64,000 nt of DNA from an uncultured Aquimarina sp. (GTDB lineage: Bacteria > Bacteroidota > Bacteroidia > Flavobacteriales > Flavobacteriaceae): positions 48,623 through 112,622 of the forward strand of contig CANMDW010000017.1 in the NCBI GenBank assembly GCA_947496705.1, read 5' to 3'. Shown here piece after piece: positions 15,887 to 24,616 of the stretch. A program made the position numbers and the translations under genes. Under the pieces are notes generated by a model that worked only from the letters and a program-made list of their open reading frames with translations, was not told the origin of the DNA and searched no databases. Each line of letters opens with the position of its first letter. Position 1 is the first letter of the stretch.

Positions 15887-17325
15887 GATCCAACGGGTAT
15901 CGGTGGCGGGCCATCGGGTAAGATGGCTTTGTATTGATAATCCCCTTTACGTTCTTTAAATTCGGTTTTAATTTTCTCTACCAGCTTTTCATCATCATAC
16001 AAATCTACCATAGTCATCGATAGGGCTTTAGCGGCATGCATCATCCCTTTATGACCAATAGACATCCCGCCACAGGCTACTACTGCCCACGAATGCCATG
16101 GAGTGCCGATAGGTGCTGTGGTTACTCCCAAACGAATTTCGGGTACCAGCCAGCTTACGTCGCCCACATCGGTAGAACCTCCACCCGGATGTTCTTTGGT
16201 TTCTTCCATGGGATGAACTTTGGCATCGATTCCTTTTTTGGGTTTATCTGTGGCTTCCTGTATGCCATGCGCAAAAGCAATTTCTTCTTTGGTATAACTG
16301 ATATCACCCAGATACTCAAGATTTTTTTGTAATGCAGATCCTCCGGTCCTGTTTACCAATACTTCATGCAATCCTGATACCAGTGAAATTTTATAATCTA
16401 CATTGGCCATGATCGCAGCTCCTTCGGCCATTTTCTCCACCCGTTTCCATACCTCCTGCATATCTTCACGTTTGGTATCACGTACACGCACCCAAATTTT
16501 TGAATAATCGGGCACTACATTGACCACATCACCACCATGCTGAATATGATAATGGATTCGTACACTGGGTTTAATATGTTCTCGCAGGTAATTGATACCG
16601 GTAGTATATAACTCGAGTGCATCTACGGCACTGCGGCCGTTCCAGGGATCTCCAGCAGCATGTGCTGCCTGGCCATGAAACTCGACGATAAAATCTACCA
16701 AGGCCAATCCACTCTGTACATTGGCTTCTATTTTATCACTGGGGTGCCAGTCTAAGCATACATCGAGATCGTTGAATAATCCTGCCCGTGCCATAAACAA
16801 TTTTCCGAAGAACTTTTCTTCTGCCGGAGTACCATAGAATCTGACAGTTCCTTTTAATTTGCCTGCTGCAATAAGGTCTTTAACAGCTACTGCTGCTGCC
16901 AGGCTACCTACTCCAAACAAATTATGCCCGCAACCATGCCCTCCAGCTCCTTTTTTTAAGGGTTGCTTGGTAGATAATGCCTTTTGTGAGATCCCGGGCA
17001 AGGCATCAAACTCTCCTAAAATACCAATCACCGGTTTACCGCTACCATAAGTCGCCACAAAGCCTGTTGGCATTTCAGCCACAGCCCGCTCAACCTTGAA
17101 TCCTTGAGATTCGGCATAGTCGGCCAGTATTTTGGATGATTTTTCTTCTTCGAAAGCAATTTCGGCCAGTGCCCAAATCTGATCGCTCATGGCAATCATC
17201 TTTTTCTCTTGCTTGCTTACAGCTTCTAAAACTGCTTTTTTGGTTGCACTAATCTCTGGTTTTTCCTGAGCGGTAAGATAAGTGCCCAAAAATATACAGA
17301 TGAGTAAAAATCCTGATCGTATCAT
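15880..17325 (-). CDS. M20-family amidohydrolase, secreted
   Basis: Predicted metal-dependent aminoacyl or p-aminobenzoyl-glutamate type amidohydrolase (AbgB-like M20D). From ATG 17325: 481 aa with a signal peptide ending TYLTAQ. GILGEFDALPG and GAGGHGCGHNLFGVGSLAAA provide metal-binding residues; HAAGDPWNGRSAVDA lies in the dimerisation domain; the C-terminal part has HPGGGSTDVGDVSW. The longer frame begins at TTG 17406 and puts 27 polar residues before the signal peptide. The final Asn codon and the stop lie within the inverted repeat of MITE copy 1. Substrate is not certain. Confidence 0.88.
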   Translation of the reverse strand: MIRSGFLLICIFLGTYLTAQEKPEISATKKAVLEAVSKQEKKMIAMSDQIWALAEIAFEEEKSSKILADYAESQGFKVERAVAEMPTGFVATYGSGKPVIGILGEFDALPGISQKALSTKQPLKKGAGGHGCGHNLFGVGSLAAAVAVKDLIAAGKLKGTVRFYGTPAEEKFFGKLFMARAGLFNDLDVCLDWHPSDKIEANVQSGLALVDFIVEFHGQAAHAAGDPWNGRSAVDALELYTTGINYLREHIKPSVRIHYHIQHGGDVVNVVPDYSKIWVRVRDTKREDMQEVWKRVEKMAEGAAIMANVDYKISLVSGLHEVLVNRTGGSALQKNLEYLGDISYTKEEIAFAHGIQEATDKPKKGIDAKVHPMEETKEHPGGGSTDVGDVSWLVPEIRLGVTTAPIGTPWHSWAVVACGGMSIGHKGMMHAAKALSMTMVDLYDDEKLVEKIKTEFKERKGDYQYKAILPDGPPPIPVGSN

Positions 17326-17456
17326 AGTGATATTTTTAAGAGGTTTTGTGTGGTTTGAAGATACTAAATTATTATGAGTAATATCATTTCTTTTGCTTAT
17401 CTGCAATTATACCATTTCTTCATCTAAGCTGAATAAAAAAGATATATACCAAAACC

Positions 17457-17496
17457 AAAACTCCCTTTTATCTGTTTGATGAAAAAGGGAGTTTTT
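17457..17496 (-). terminator. Terminator downstream of the thioredoxin-like gene
   Basis: AAAACTCCCTTTT (17457-17469) pairs with AAAAGGGAGTTTT (17483-17495), with a 13-base loop. T-runs on both strands make it potentially bidirectional. It separates the thioredoxin-like gene from the amidohydrolase gene. Confidence 0.75.
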
Positions 17497-17537
17497 ATAC
17501 GAACTCATCTTGAGTTCTATGATAAAAATGCCGAGTT

Positions 17538-18077
17538 CTAATTCGTAAACGTACCCACAAAAGATTTTTCGTACTTTTTCCAGGCCTCGGCAGTAGTTAA
17601 TTTTTTATAATCGTTTTTATGGATCATTTTCAGGTATATTTCCAATTGCTGTGGAGTCTTGAAGCCCACTACCGGAGCGATAAGATTTCCTTTTTCATCA
17701 AAAAACACCATACTCGGATACCCTGTTACCTTAAGTGCATTGGCAAAAAAGTGTTGACTGTTTCTGCCTTTTCGACTCGGATTATAGTTGGGATTGGTAT
17801 AGGTAAAATTATTGTAGTGTATCTCCTCGGTGCCTTCGGCATTAAACTTTACTGCATAATAGTGTTTATTTACATAAGACACTACATCCTTATTATGAAA
17901 CGTTCTTTTGTCCAATAACTTACATGGGCCACACCAATCGGTATATACATCCATAAAAATCTTTTTAGGCTCCTTTTTTTGCGCCTCTAGTGCATCGTTC
18001 ATCGTCATCCATTTGATCTCCTGTGCCTGGGCAAAAAAACACAGCAGAAATCCAAAAATAAAAAGTAGGTTCTTCAT
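17538..18077 (-). CDS. Secreted thioredoxin-like protein
   Basis: Periplasmic thiol-disulfide protein. From ATG 18077 it has 179 aa: signal peptide to FFAQAQ, then a thioredoxin fold with the active site TDWCGPCKLLDKRTF (about residue 48-62) and cis-Pro in TGYPSMVFFDEKGN. It belongs to the DUF255-like/thioredoxin_7 type often found in Bacteroidota. An upstream TTG at 18107 is a weaker start. It lies behind the POT transporter, separated by a terminator, so it is probably its own unit. Confidence 0.9.
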   Translation of the reverse strand: MKNLLFIFGFLLCFFAQAQEIKWMTMNDALEAQKKEPKKIFMDVYTDWCGPCKLLDKRTFHNKDVVSYVNKHYYAVKFNAEGTEEIHYNNFTYTNPNYNPSRKGRNSQHFFANALKVTGYPSMVFFDEKGNLIAPVVGFKTPQQLEIYLKMIHKNDYKKLTTAEAWKKYEKSFVGTFTN

Positions 18078-18131
18078 TATTATCGTTTTTATAGTTGTCG
18101 GAAACAAAAACCGTTCCTTAAACCAAATATT

Positions 18132-18168
18132 ATTAAAAACTTCACTTATCTTGGGTAACGAGTGAAGT
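18132..18168 (-). terminator. Terminator of the DPP-IV/POT operon
   Basis: ACTTCACT (18139-18146) and AGTGAAGT (18161-18168) form an 8-bp stem. On the minus strand the stem is followed by TTTTTAATAATA. It lies 11 bp after the POT transporter stop. Confidence 0.7.
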
Positions 18169-18179
18169 ATTATATTATT

Positions 18180-19568
18180 TTAGTTTTCTGCCAGTTCAAA
18201 ACCTTCAGCTTCTTCGTACATGGTACCTTCTTTATCCTCAACCCCATGTGTGAGTATTTCCAGTTTTTTTCTGAATACCATCACCAGTAGTCCAAATACT
18301 GCGCAAAAAACCGCTATTCCGGTAAAGACGACAAATTCTCCCATGCTTTCTGCCGATTCTCCAAGTAACCCTGCCAGTTTATTTCCGAAACCGGTCATCG
18401 CAAAGTATACGCCCATCATTAATGCTCCGTATTTAACAGGGGCTAGCTTGGTAATAAATGATAATGCAACTGGTGAGATACAAAGTTCGCCAATCGTATG
18501 AAATAAATAGGCTAAAACCAGCCAGTACATCGCCGATGAACCATTGGTATTAAACTCCATAGATGCTGCGGTCATAAAAAAGAATCCTGTGCCCATGATA
18601 ATGAGTCCTATAATCATTTTGAATAATGAGCTGGAAACCTTTCCTTTTAATTTTCTATTGGCCCAGTACCAGGCTACCGAGGTTCCCAGGAAAATGATAA
18701 ACATCGCATTTAATGATTGAAACCAAGATGCAGGTACCTCAAATCCCATAAGCATTCTATTTGTTTTTTCTTTGGCATAAAGATTCATTAATCCTCCTGC
18801 CTGTTCAAAGGCACCCCAAAATACAATGACCAATAAAAATGAGATAAGCAATACAACAATTCTATCTTTTTCAATTTTGGTGAGTGGTTTTTTCATCGCT
18901 TCTTTATCTTCTACTTTTTCAGAAGCTCCCAAAAAATTACCAACATTTACCAGATACTTCTGACCCAAAAGATATTGTATTAAACCCAAAGCCATCCCGA
19001 TTCCCGCCAGTCCAAAACCATAGTGCCAACCGTGTACTTCTCCTACATATCCTACTATTAAACTAGATAGAAATGCACCGAGATTAATTCCGATATAAAA
19101 AATAGTAAATCCTTTATCTCTTCGTATATCTCCTTGTTTATATAAACCCCCAACCATGGTCGAGATGTTTGGTTTCAGCATTCCTACTCCGGCAATAATC
19201 AAGGCAAGGCCAGAATAAAACGCCCACATCTGTTCTACTGCCAAAATACTGTGTCCTGCAACCAGCAAAATTCCACCTACCAAAACAGATTTCTTTTGCC
19301 CCAGAAATTGATCTGCAATCCATCCTCCGGGAATAGAGGCCACATAGACCAACATCGTATACCAACCATACAATGCTAAAGCTTCTCCAGAAGACCAGCC
19401 CAAACCTGCATTTTCGTCCAGGGTTTTAGCAGTGAGATACAATACAAAGATTGCTCTCATACCGTAGTAGGAAAAACGTTCCCACATTTCTGTAAAAAAT
19501 AATATATATAATCCTACCGGGTGTCCAAAAAGCTCTTTTTGATGAGCGGCTTTTACTGTATTTGCCAT
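18180..19568 (-). CDS. POT-family proton-dependent oligopeptide transporter
   Basis: Inner-membrane importer of di- and tripeptides with protons (MFS, PTR2/POT). The 462-aa protein has about 12-14 membrane segments. Family signatures are FSYYGMRAIFVLYLT at the start (ExxERFxYY-type motif: EMWERFSYYGMR), GGWIADQFLGQKK, and FYIGINLGAFLSSLIVGYVG. The C-terminus is acidic and cytoplasmic. It follows the DPP-IV-like peptidase gene by 17 bp, so one transcript probably makes a peptide-cleaving enzyme and the importer for its products. Confidence 0.94.
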   Translation of the reverse strand: MANTVKAAHQKELFGHPVGLYILFFTEMWERFSYYGMRAIFVLYLTAKTLDENAGLGWSSGEALALYGWYTMLVYVASIPGGWIADQFLGQKKSVLVGGILLVAGHSILAVEQMWAFYSGLALIIAGVGMLKPNISTMVGGLYKQGDIRRDKGFTIFYIGINLGAFLSSLIVGYVGEVHGWHYGFGLAGIGMALGLIQYLLGQKYLVNVGNFLGASEKVEDKEAMKKPLTKIEKDRIVVLLISFLLVIVFWGAFEQAGGLMNLYAKEKTNRMLMGFEVPASWFQSLNAMFIIFLGTSVAWYWANRKLKGKVSSSLFKMIIGLIIMGTGFFFMTAASMEFNTNGSSAMYWLVLAYLFHTIGELCISPVALSFITKLAPVKYGALMMGVYFAMTGFGNKLAGLLGESAESMGEFVVFTGIAVFCAVFGLLVMVFRKKLEILTHGVEDKEGTMYEEAEGFELAEN

Positions 19569-19585
19569 TACGTTAATTTAATTAA

Positions 19586-21757
19586 TTATAAGTTATCTTT
19601 AATGAAGTTCGTCATCTTGTTGTATAAATGTAACCGGGTGTTGCCTCCATAGATCCCATGGTTTTTATCGGGATAAATCGCCCAATCAAAATCTTTATTG
19701 GCTTGTACCAGTGCTTCTACCAGTTGCATGGTATTTTGTACATGCACATTATCATCTGCACTACCGTGAACCAATAAGAACTTCCCTTTTAATCCATTTA
19801 CAAAATTAATAGGTGAATTGTCATCATATCCTTTTGCATTCTCCTGTGGAGTCTTCAAATATCGTTCGGTATATATGGTATCATAAAACCTCCAGCTGGT
19901 CACGGGTGCCACAGCAATGGCCATTTTAAAAGTATCAGGAGCTTTAAACAAGCAATTACTGGACATAAAGCCTCCGTAGCTCCATCCCCAAATCCCTATT
20001 CGGGAAACATCGATATAGGGTAAGGCACCCAATTGCTTTGCAACAGCAATCTGATCCTGTACTTCGAGGTTTCCTAAGTCATTCTGTGTAGCTTTCTTGA
20101 ATTTAGCACCTTTCAGCCCTGTTCCCTTTCCATCTACACAAGCCACAATATATCCCTGCTGTGCCAGCATCATATACCAATAATCATTGGCGTTATTCCA
20201 TGCGTTTCTCACCATCTGAGATCCCGGGCCAGAATATTGAAACATAAACAATGGATATTTCTTTTTTGGATTAAAATCTTTTGGCTTGATGGTCCACATA
20301 TTCAGTGTTTCTCCATGTATTTCTATAGTAGAGAATTCTTTAGGGCGTATATCATACGTTTTAAGCTTTTCTGATAATGCTTTATTATTTTTGATCTCGC
20401 GTATCACTGCTCCTGTTGTTCCGTTATTCAGCGTATACTCATAGGGTGTGGCAGCATTTGAAAAATAGTTGATATATAATGAAAAATCTGCACTAAACTC
20501 GGCATTATTAAACCCTTCTTTGGTGCTTAATTTCTTTTTATCCTTTCCATCCAGAGTGATTGCATAAATATCCCGATTGATATTACTATTTTCTACACTT
20601 TGATACAATATTTTTTTATTTTTTTTGTCATACCCATAGTAGTCGGTTACTTCCCAGGAGCCTTTGGTCACCTGGTTGATCAACTCACCGGTTTCTTTAT
20701 AATGATAGATATGGTTATAGCCATCTTTTTCACTGGTCCAGATAAAGCTATTATCTTCTAAAAAGGTAAGATTATCGGTGATATCAATATAGGCTTCGTC
20801 TTTTTCATTGAGTACCACTTTTGGTTTTTTGGTCTTGGCATTTACAAAAATTAAATCCAGATTATTTTGATGTCTGTTTAGTAGTTGTACACTCAAAATA
20901 TCCGGATTTGCTGTCCATTTAATTCTTGGAATATAAAAATCTTTATAATCACCCAGTTTTACTTCATCTGAAGTCATAGCACTAATATCTGCTACAAACA
21001 AGGAGACTTTTGCATTTTTTTCTCCTGCTTTTGGGTATTTAAATACATCTTGTTTTTGATACAGGCCTTTACCATAGACATCCATAGAAAATTCTGGCAC
21101 TTCTTTTTCATCAAATCGTAAAAATGCGATTTTATTGCTATCGGCACTCCAATCAAAAGCTCTTACAAATGCAAATTCTTCCTCGTATACCCAGTCTGTA
21201 ATCCCATTAATGATTTCATTTTTTTTGCCATCATCTGTAAGTTGAATTTCTTCTCCGGTAACAAAATTGAGCATATACAGGTTATTATCCTGCACATACG
21301 CTATCTTATTACCATCTGGAGATAACATAGGAGCCTGTATTTTTTGATCACTGACTTTAAAAAAACCTTTTGAAGGAACATCATAAATATGATAAATCGC
21401 TCTGGTAGAATGACGATATATTTTCTCAACTTCACTGGATAGCAAAATCCTATTTTCGTCTTTACTAAAAGAATATGCCTGAAAACTATCCAGGCCCTTA
21501 AGAAAAGAAGAACTAATTATGGTTTGCACCTTTTCGCCAGTATCATAATTATACACTTTAATATTGGATGCTCCCGAAGCTTTATCTGTTTCTAAAACCG
21601 AATACTGCGTTCCGTTTTTCATAGAATGTAATGACTGAAACCCTTCTGTCTTAAAAGCTCCTCCCCAAATTTCTTCTAGTGTAAAAGTCTTGTTTTGGGC
21701 ATATGCTGTAAGCCCAACAAAGAGTAGAATCCCAAAAAACAATTTCGTAATCTTCAT
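19586..21757 (-). CDS. Dipeptidyl peptidase IV-like S9 peptidase
   Basis: Secreted serine peptidase that removes dipeptides, typically Xaa-Pro, from peptide N-termini. From ATG 21757 it has 723 aa: signal peptide ending LTAYAQ, DPP-IV beta-propeller (about 60-450, with DWVYEEEFAF carrying the paired Glu that bind the substrate N-terminus) and hydrolase domain with Ser in GWSYGGFMSS, Asp in HGSADDNVH and His in DKNHGIYGG. A longer frame from 21871 would place 38 hydrophobic residues before a complete signal peptide and is unlikely. It heads a two-gene unit with the POT importer. Confidence 0.94.
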   Translation of the reverse strand: MKITKLFFGILLFVGLTAYAQNKTFTLEEIWGGAFKTEGFQSLHSMKNGTQYSVLETDKASGASNIKVYNYDTGEKVQTIISSSFLKGLDSFQAYSFSKDENRILLSSEVEKIYRHSTRAIYHIYDVPSKGFFKVSDQKIQAPMLSPDGNKIAYVQDNNLYMLNFVTGEEIQLTDDGKKNEIINGITDWVYEEEFAFVRAFDWSADSNKIAFLRFDEKEVPEFSMDVYGKGLYQKQDVFKYPKAGEKNAKVSLFVADISAMTSDEVKLGDYKDFYIPRIKWTANPDILSVQLLNRHQNNLDLIFVNAKTKKPKVVLNEKDEAYIDITDNLTFLEDNSFIWTSEKDGYNHIYHYKETGELINQVTKGSWEVTDYYGYDKKNKKILYQSVENSNINRDIYAITLDGKDKKKLSTKEGFNNAEFSADFSLYINYFSNAATPYEYTLNNGTTGAVIREIKNNKALSEKLKTYDIRPKEFSTIEIHGETLNMWTIKPKDFNPKKKYPLFMFQYSGPGSQMVRNAWNNANDYWYMMLAQQGYIVACVDGKGTGLKGAKFKKATQNDLGNLEVQDQIAVAKQLGALPYIDVSRIGIWGWSYGGFMSSNCLFKAPDTFKMAIAVAPVTSWRFYDTIYTERYLKTPQENAKGYDDNSPINFVNGLKGKFLLVHGSADDNVHVQNTMQLVEALVQANKDFDWAIYPDKNHGIYGGNTRLHLYNKMTNFIKDNL

Positions 21758-21901
21758 ATCATACCTTTTATAAAATGTTAATGCCAAGAATACTAAAAAA
21801 TCTGTGAAAAATACAACAATTGATGTTAAATACAATAAAATCAAAGGGGCTAAAACGATTTTTTTTAACATATTGTTAAATAAAGTTGGGGTAACTTGGT
21901 T

Positions 21902-22074
21902 TAATTAGTGTCTGGTCGGAAATAGACGGTTTTTATAATTTGAATTATTTTTGATGGGAGTTTAATTTTCTTTTTTGACGCAGATGCCTTAGCATCAGGC
22001 GATAAAAAACAAATAAAAATAGCGCAAAAAGAAACAAATTTAATAGTGATGTATTTCCGACCAGACACTAATTA
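21902..22074. mobile_element. MITE copy 2, 173 bp, same 23-bp ends
   Basis: Ends at 21902-21924 and 22052-22074 are identical to those of copy 1. The middle contains about 75 bp absent from copy 1 (including gatgccttagcatcaggc, a small stem). No ORF. Both copies end with TAATTA. It sits in the intergenic space between the divergent DPP-IV and HMG-CoA reductase genes. The rest of the 21758-22164 gap holds only a likely promoter for the latter. Confidence 0.85.
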
Positions 22075-22130
22075 TATGCCTTGAAGAGATTTTAGATGTT
22101 ACCAAAAACGCATATGACAAAACAGAATAG

Positions 22131-22138
22131 TATCTTTG
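22131..22138 (+). promoter_or_regulatory. -7 element of the mevalonate gene pair
   Basis: TATCTTTG fits TAnnTTTG and lies 26 bp before the ATG at 22165. A -33 TTG at the right distance was not seen, so the call rests on one element. Confidence 0.4.
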
Positions 22139-22164
22139 GATGCACTAATACTATGTAATATATA

Positions 22165-23481
22165 ATGGCACCGGTAGTTTCTGGGTTTTCTAAACTCTCT
22201 AAAGCAGATAAAATTAAGTGGTTGACAGAGCATCATTTTGATAATGACACACATGCTACAGATACACTTATTACCTATTGGAATTCTAATGAGCAGTTAC
22301 AACAACTTCATGACGAATTCACCGAAAATACCATTTCCAACTACTATTTACCATTTTCGGTAGCGCCCAACTTTTTGATTAATGGTGAGCGCTATACACT
22401 TCCTATGGCTATTGAAGAAAGCTCGGTAGTAGCTGCAGCTAGTAAAGCCGCCAAATTCTGGCAAAACCGTAGTGGTTTTAAAGCTGAAGTGCTATCAACC
22501 ACAAAAGTAGGCCAGGTGCATTTTATGTATACCGGAAATTTTGAAAAACTACACCAATTCTTTGCAGCTGTTCGACCAAAACTATTGAGTTCAGTGGCTC
22601 CTATTACAAAAAACATGGAAAAACGCGGCGGTGGAGTACTTGAGATTGAGCTTCGGGATAAAACCACAGAAATTGATCATTATTATCAGTTGCATTGCAC
22701 TTTTGAAACGGTAGATGCCATGGGGGCCAATTTTATTAACTCCTGCCTGGAGCAGTTTGCGAAAACATTGGTATATGAAGCCAAAGTATACGATCACTTT
22801 TCGAGCTCAGAGAAAGACATCGAGATCATCATGAGTATTTTGTCTAACTATGTCCCGCATTGCCTGGTAAGAGCCTCGGTATCTTGTGCCATAGAAGATC
22901 TGCCAAATACCCAACAGCTCTCTTCACTTCAATATGCCGAAAAATTTATGAGAGCAGTACACATTGCAGAGGTAGAACCTTATCGTGCAGTAACTCATAA
23001 TAAAGGAATCATGAACGGCATTGATGCAATTGTGCTTGCTACCGGAAATGATTTCAGAGCGATCGAAGCAGGAGCTCATGCTTATGCTGCCAGAGATGGC
23101 AAATACAAAAGCCTTACGCATGCCAAAATTAAAGAGGGCCAGTTTATCTTTTCGATCGAGATTCCATTGGCTCTGGGAACGGTTGGCGGTTTGACCTCGC
23201 TTCATCCATTGGTTAAACTAGCATTACAGCTTCTGGGAAAACCCAGTGCAAAAAAATTGATGGAAATCACCGCTGTAGCAGGCCTTGCTCAGAATTTTGC
23301 AGCACTAAACTCATTGATTACCACAGGGATTCAGCAAGGGCATATGAAAATGCATTTGATGAATATCCTGAATCAATTTGAAGCTACCGAAAACGAAAAA
23401 GAACAACTTATAGCATATTTCAGAACCAATACCGTGACCCATAGTGAAGTGGTAACGCAGATTGAAAAATTAAGAACATAA
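22165..23481 (+). CDS. mvaA: Hydroxymethylglutaryl-CoA reductase, class II
   Basis: Interconverts HMG-CoA and mevalonate; in Flavobacteriia it serves the mevalonate route to isoprenoids. The 438-aa soluble protein has class II signatures: LPMAIEESSVVAAASKAAKF near residue 73-92 (catalytic Glu), TVDAMGANFIN around 185-195, ATGNDFRAIEAGAHAYAARD (about 290-309) and GTVGGLTSLHP (about 335-345). No membrane anchor, as expected for the bacterial form. The next gene starts immediately after its stop, so they are co-translated. Family name is certain; whether it prefers NADH or NADPH is not readable. Confidence 0.93.
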   Translation: MAPVVSGFSKLSKADKIKWLTEHHFDNDTHATDTLITYWNSNEQLQQLHDEFTENTISNYYLPFSVAPNFLINGERYTLPMAIEESSVVAAASKAAKFWQNRSGFKAEVLSTTKVGQVHFMYTGNFEKLHQFFAAVRPKLLSSVAPITKNMEKRGGGVLEIELRDKTTEIDHYYQLHCTFETVDAMGANFINSCLEQFAKTLVYEAKVYDHFSSSEKDIEIIMSILSNYVPHCLVRASVSCAIEDLPNTQQLSSLQYAEKFMRAVHIAEVEPYRAVTHNKGIMNGIDAIVLATGNDFRAIEAGAHAYAARDGKYKSLTHAKIKEGQFIFSIEIPLALGTVGGLTSLHPLVKLALQLLGKPSAKKLMEITAVAGLAQNFAALNSLITTGIQQGHMKMHLMNILNQFEATENEKEQLIAYFRTNTVTHSEVVTQIEKLRT

Positions 23482-24435
23482 ATGAAAAAATCCTTTTATA
23501 GTCATGGCAAATTATTGTTAACCGCAGAGTATCTGGTACTCGATAGTGTTGAGGGCCTGGCTGTTCCCACTCAAAAAGGACAATGGCTCTTTGTTGAAGA
23601 AAATGATTCAGACCAAATGGTATGGAAGAGCCTTGATGAAGAAGGAAATTGTTGGTTTGAAACCCATATCAACCTTCCCATAGAGCAGCCACTTACAGCA
23701 GATAAAGCATTATCTGACCCCATTTTAAGTGATGAAGAGGGCCTTGGCGTTACAGAAACCCTGGTAGAAATATTAACTGAAGCAAAAGAGTTAAATCCTA
23801 ATTTCCTTTCGGCAGAAAAAGGATATATCATCGAGACCAAACTCGAGTTTAATCGTAAATGGGGTCTCGGGTCTTCTTCTACCTTAATCAACAATATTGC
23901 ACAATGGGCAAAAGTGGATGCCTTTGAGTTACTGGACAAAAGTTTTGGTGGCAGTGGATATGACATTGCCTGTGCCCAATATGATACACCTATCCTATAT
24001 AATCGCAACGAAGGCAAGCCCATCATTAGAGAAGTCAACTTTGATCCTTCATTTAAAGAACATTTATTTTTTATCTATTTAAACCAAAAACAAGACAGTA
24101 AAGCTTCGATCAAGTACTACCAATCATTGCCACTCAAAGATTTTGACAAGGCAGCGATGTCGATCAATGAAATTACGGCCAGGATATTAGATTGTGCCAC
24201 GCTAGATGAGTTCAACATACTTATTGATACACACGAGGAGATTATCTCTAAAATCATCAAAACCCCAACCATAAAATCGACGTTATTTCCTGATTACACC
24301 TCTGGAAGTATTAAGAGTCTGGGCGGCTGGGGAGGAGATTTTATTTTGGTTACGGGTACTTCTTCTGAGATGGACTATTTTAGAAACAAGGGGTATTCGA
24401 TTATCATTCCTTACTCTGAGATGGTTTTGAATTAA
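23482..24435 (+). CDS. GYDIA-family GHMP kinase
   Basis: Small-molecule kinase of the GHMP superfamily, 317 aa. The ATP loop reads KWGLGSSSTLINN (about 131-143), and the name-giving GSGYDIACAQ follows (about 156-165). A glycine-rich third motif is LGGWGGDFILV (about 274-284). The ATG abuts the stop of the HMG-CoA reductase gene, which points to a mevalonate or phosphomevalonate kinase role; the substrate itself is inference. No signal peptide. Confidence 0.9.
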   Translation: MKKSFYSHGKLLLTAEYLVLDSVEGLAVPTQKGQWLFVEENDSDQMVWKSLDEEGNCWFETHINLPIEQPLTADKALSDPILSDEEGLGVTETLVEILTEAKELNPNFLSAEKGYIIETKLEFNRKWGLGSSSTLINNIAQWAKVDAFELLDKSFGGSGYDIACAQYDTPILYNRNEGKPIIREVNFDPSFKEHLFFIYLNQKQDSKASIKYYQSLPLKDFDKAAMSINEITARILDCATLDEFNILIDTHEEIISKIIKTPTIKSTLFPDYTSGSIKSLGGWGGDFILVTGTSSEMDYFRNKGYSIIIPYSEMVLN

Positions 24436-24550
24436 TAAACTTACCTTACTATTTATCTTCCTGATCCGAGCACCTTGCTCACACCCATTCTATACTATGG
24501 ATTTAATCCAGGGACAGGACAAAAAATTCAAAAGAGTTTATGATATAAGT

Positions 24551-24582
24551 TTTGATTCCCCTTTTTTGTTTCGCTATTTTTG
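24551..24582 (+). promoter_or_regulatory. Promoter of the SNF2 helicase gene
   Basis: TTTG (24551-24554), 20-base spacer, TATTTTTG (24575-24582), then 34 bp to the ATG at 24617. It matches the -33/-7 consensus of Bacteroidota. Confidence 0.55.
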
Positions 24583-24616
24583 TCTTTAAAATTACACCAA
24601 TAAATCACATGTTTTA

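Noticed and set aside
24467..24480. GAGCA/TGCTC hairpin after the GHMP kinase gene
   Set aside because: A five-base stem without U-run; too weak to call a terminator.
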